Below are positions 61,669 through 64,000 of a DNA stretch of 64,000 bases, one piece after another (positions within the stretch are counted from its first letter, which is position 1; each line of letters opens with the position of its first letter). The position numbers and the translations under genes are program-made. Source of the DNA: an uncultured Lachnospiraceae bacterium (GTDB lineage Bacteria > Bacillota > Clostridia > Lachnospirales > Lachnospiraceae); assembly GCA_902789665.1 (NCBI GenBank), contig CADAOY010000001.1, positions 186,001-250,000 of the forward strand, written 5' to 3'. Below the pieces are notes generated by a model, which was given only the letters and a program-made list of their open reading frames with translations, was not told where the DNA came from and made no database searches.

Positions 61669-64000
61669 ATGAACATCGAAATGGCGCATCCCTTATATTT
61701 ACTTTTGATACCTGTAATTGCAGGGATGCTTGTCTTCTCAATTAAATACATGTATTCACACAGCATGGCCACAAAGTTAGGTCAGATTATTCTTAGAACT
61801 GTCCTTGCCACCATGCTTGTTCTTGTGCTTTGTCAGGTCACTGTCAAAATCACCGGCCGCAATACCACAACCATCATTTTAGTTGATGCATCCGATTCAG
61901 TTAAGGAAAACAGAGCTGAGATTGTATCTTTTGTTCAGCAGGCAATTAAGGATGCAGGCAAGAAGGATAATGTCGGTATTATTTCTTTTGGCGGCAATAC
62001 AAGAGTAGAGCAGTTTATCTCCAATACTCCAATTTTTAATGGAATTAATTCAGATGTATCAACTCAGGCTACCAACTTAGAGGATGCAGTTAATCTTGCC
62101 CTTGCCCAGATGCCTGAAGACAGCGCCAAGAGAATTGTGCTTATTACTGACGGTAATGAGAATGAAGGCGTGCTGATGGATACAGCATCTTCAGTTATTG
62201 CATCGGGAGCTACTTTCGAAATTAAGAAGATTGAAGAGAACAGTTCTGATGAAGTATATGTAAGCAATGTTGATATTCCTGAGAATGTTGATATAGGCGA
62301 GACTTTTACAATTACGGTAGATATTGAATCAACTATTGCTACTCCTGCAACAGTTAATCTTTTCTTTGGACGTACACTTAAAGACCAGCAGAAGGTATAT
62401 CTTCAGAAAGGTACAAATACCTTTATTTTCAGGGATACACAGACTGATGAAGGTCTTAAGACATATAATGTAACAGTTGAGGCTGAGAATGATACTTTAA
62501 CAGTTAATAATGAATTCTCATCCTATACAAGTATTAATATAGCCAAGCCACTCATGCTGGTTGAAGGTTCTAATGGTGATGCTGACGATTTAAAGGGTGT
62601 TCTGGACAGTATTTCAGTTCCATATGAGGTATACAGTGCAAGCAATGTGCCTAATACCATATCAACAATTAATCAGTATTCAACAGTAGTACTTCTTGAC
62701 GTTTACAGAGACGATTTAAGACCTAATTTTGAAGATACATTAAAGAGTTTCGTTAAGGATTACGGCGGTGGACTTGTTATTACAGGTGGTAATAACAGTT
62801 ATTCCATGGGTGGATATAAAGATACAGTCCTTGAAGAATTATCTCCTGTATATATGGACCTTCAGGGTGAGAATGAAGCACCTACAATGGCTTTTGCAAT
62901 GGTAATAGATAAATCAGGTTCCATGTCTTCAGGTAATGGTATTATTAATAACCTTGACCTTGCCAAGTCGGCAGCAGCCAATGCGGTTGATAATCTTAGA
63001 CCAAGTGATTATATTGAGGTCATTGCTTTTGATGACAGATTTGAAAGAGTACATGGATTATCCGAGGTTGGTAATGGTGATGATGCCAAGGAAGACATAT
63101 ATGGTATTTCCCTTGGCGGTGGTACAAGTATCTATCCGGGTGTTGAAGCCGCAACAAGAGACCTTATAGATTCTGACGCTGCAATTAAACATATCTTATT
63201 ACTTACTGATGGTGAAGATTATAATGATCAGTATGATGAACTTATCGAAGTAATTAATGATGCGGGTATTACATTATCCACAGTTGGTGTTGGTTCAGGT
63301 GTTAATAATACACTGCTTGAGAAACTGGCTAATGAGTGCGGAGGCAGGTATTTTACGACAGATATTGATACGGACCTTCCAAGAATTTTCGCACAGGAAG
63401 TATACTTATCAGCCAATGCTTATATAGTAAATGAGGATTTCGTTCCTAGTGTAAAATATTCAGATCCGATTCTGACAGGCATTGAAGAAATGGGAACTCT
63501 TCATGGTTATATTGCTACATCACCTAAGGAGAGAGCGATTCATGTACTTCAGACCCAGTATGGCGATCCGCTGCTTTCTTACTGGCAGTGTGGTCTTGGT
63601 AAGGTTGTAGCATGGACATCGGATGCCAAGGGTAAATGGTCATCGGATTACTCGGGACAGGAATATTACCAGCAGCTGTGGTTTAATATAAATCAGATAT
63701 GTTCCGAAGAGATGGATATGGAGGGTAGTTATACCAACATAATCCAGAATGGTGCCAAGGCGACGGTTCAGTATTTTACAGATGATTTCAGTGCTGATAC
63801 TGAGGTTAAGGCTATTGTAAGTAATGATGAAGGCGAGACTTTTGAGGTTTATTTAGACCCGGTTAAGCCTGGTGAATATGAGACAGTAATAGAGACTCCG
63901 CTTACCGGTATTTATTCAATCAATGTTCAGCAGTGGGAAGGAGAGGATATAGTATCATCCCACAATACTGCGGCTATTATGCAGTATTCAATGGAATACA
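61669..64000 (+). CDS. Double-VWA membrane protein, 3' partial
   Basis: The frame is open from ATG 61669 to the window end (777 full codons). Two N-terminal helices (about 6-25 and 40-60) precede a first VWA-like domain with LVDASDSVKENRAE (about 75-200). A beta domain follows (about 205-295), then a GATase-like segment (about 300-395, VKDYGGGLVITGGNNSYSMG). A second VWA domain with perfect MIDAS VIDKSGSMSSG lies at about 410-580. The rest (QYGDPLLSYWQCGLGKVVAW) continues past the end. AGAGG precedes the start. It probably partners MoxR and the BatA-like protein. The gene is incomplete only because the window stops. Confidence 0.9.
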   Translation, partial: MNIEMAHPLYLLLIPVIAGMLVFSIKYMYSHSMATKLGQIILRTVLATMLVLVLCQVTVKITGRNTTTIILVDASDSVKENRAEIVSFVQQAIKDAGKKDNVGIISFGGNTRVEQFISNTPIFNGINSDVSTQATNLEDAVNLALAQMPEDSAKRIVLITDGNENEGVLMDTASSVIASGATFEIKKIEENSSDEVYVSNVDIPENVDIGETFTITVDIESTIATPATVNLFFGRTLKDQQKVYLQKGTNTFIFRDTQTDEGLKTYNVTVEAENDTLTVNNEFSSYTSINIAKPLMLVEGSNGDADDLKGVLDSISVPYEVYSASNVPNTISTINQYSTVVLLDVYRDDLRPNFEDTLKSFVKDYGGGLVITGGNNSYSMGGYKDTVLEELSPVYMDLQGENEAPTMAFAMVIDKSGSMSSGNGIINNLDLAKSAAANAVDNLRPSDYIEVIAFDDRFERVHGLSEVGNGDDAKEDIYGISLGGGTSIYPGVEAATRDLIDSDAAIKHILLLTDGEDYNDQYDELIEVINDAGITLSTVGVGSGVNNTLLEKLANECGGRYFTTDIDTDLPRIFAQEVYLSANAYIVNEDFVPSVKYSDPILTGIEEMGTLHGYIATSPKERAIHVLQTQYGDPLLSYWQCGLGKVVAWTSDAKGKWSSDYSGQEYYQQLWFNINQICSEEMDMEGSYTNIIQNGAKATVQYFTDDFSADTEVKAIVSNDEGETFEVYLDPVKPGEYETVIETPLTGIYSINVQQWEGEDIVSSHNTAAIMQYSMEY

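Noticed and set aside
1-64000. tRNA, rRNA, transposon or prophage
   Set aside because: I saw no cloverleaf-type segment, rRNA-like stretch, transposase, integrase or phage structural gene in any part of the window.

Overview
This window reads as a low-GC, Gram-positive anaerobe, most likely a member of the Lachnospiraceae (class Clostridia). The grounds are strong AGGAGG-type ribosome binding sites, intrinsic terminators with T-runs, Ig-like/GH25 muramidases, Wzm/Wzt plus LytR-CpsA-Psr envelope genes, the rplM-rpsI pair, and no O2-dependent enzyme that I can recognise. I assign no species. I see no rRNA, tRNA, CRISPR array, transposase or phage gene.

Region 1 (1-23.7 kb) is a cell-surface polysaccharide locus. 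It holds two GH25 muramidases, a split DUF6077-like membrane protein, dTDP-sugar genes (rmlB, rmlA), an ABC polysaccharide exporter (Wzm and a Wzt with a C-terminal substrate domain), a bifunctional methyltransferase/kinase-like protein, five family-2 glycosyltransferase genes, a phosphohexomutase, a polyprenyl-phosphate sugar transferase, an LCP ligase that would attach the glycan to the wall, and an HtrA protease. The layout suggests a rhamnose-containing polymer exported by the ABC route and possibly capped before export.

Region 2 (23.7-24.8 kb) is rplM-rpsI with its own near-consensus promoter, a structured leader and two tandem terminators.

Region 3 (24.9-35.9 kb) is the most unusual part. 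It consists of two adjacent transcription units for organosulfur metabolism. Unit A has a cystathionine gamma-synthase/lyase family enzyme, a MalY/PatB C-S lyase and two Ecm4/YqjG-like (glutathionyl-hydroquinone reductase) proteins, closed by a terminator. Unit B begins with a promoter, a palindromic site and an unlisted 25-codon leader peptide ending in CCLNHQNMRMCM. It continues with a polar amino acid (cystine-type) ABC importer, a third Ecm4-like protein, a tandem GNAT acetyltransferase and an M20 peptidase. I propose an oxygen-independent salvage route for S-conjugated cysteine compounds, controlled by cysteine/methionine-sensing attenuation.

Region 4 (35.9-42.7 kb) has a pair of ABC exporter half-transporters and two GT-C-like multi-pass membrane proteins. 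Region 5 (42.7-44.1 kb, minus strand) has an SPFH/band-7 membrane protein and a small ribbon-helix-helix protein. Their promoter carries three 8-bp repeats at exact 11-bp spacing.

Region 6 (44.2-50.3 kb) is a housekeeping run: hisC, a small-multidrug-export-family protein, a methyltransferase, hslO, nadE and dapF. The nadE product has lost all three catalytic residues of its glutaminase domain.

Region 7 (50.3 kb to the end) is an envelope module: an ECF-type sigma factor and membrane anti-sigma candidate, a large exported membrane protein, an ABC-2 transporter, a coiled-coil protein with a Gly/Gln-rich repeat tail, MoxR AAA+ ATPase, DUF58, and two VWA membrane proteins. The last VWA gene runs off the window.
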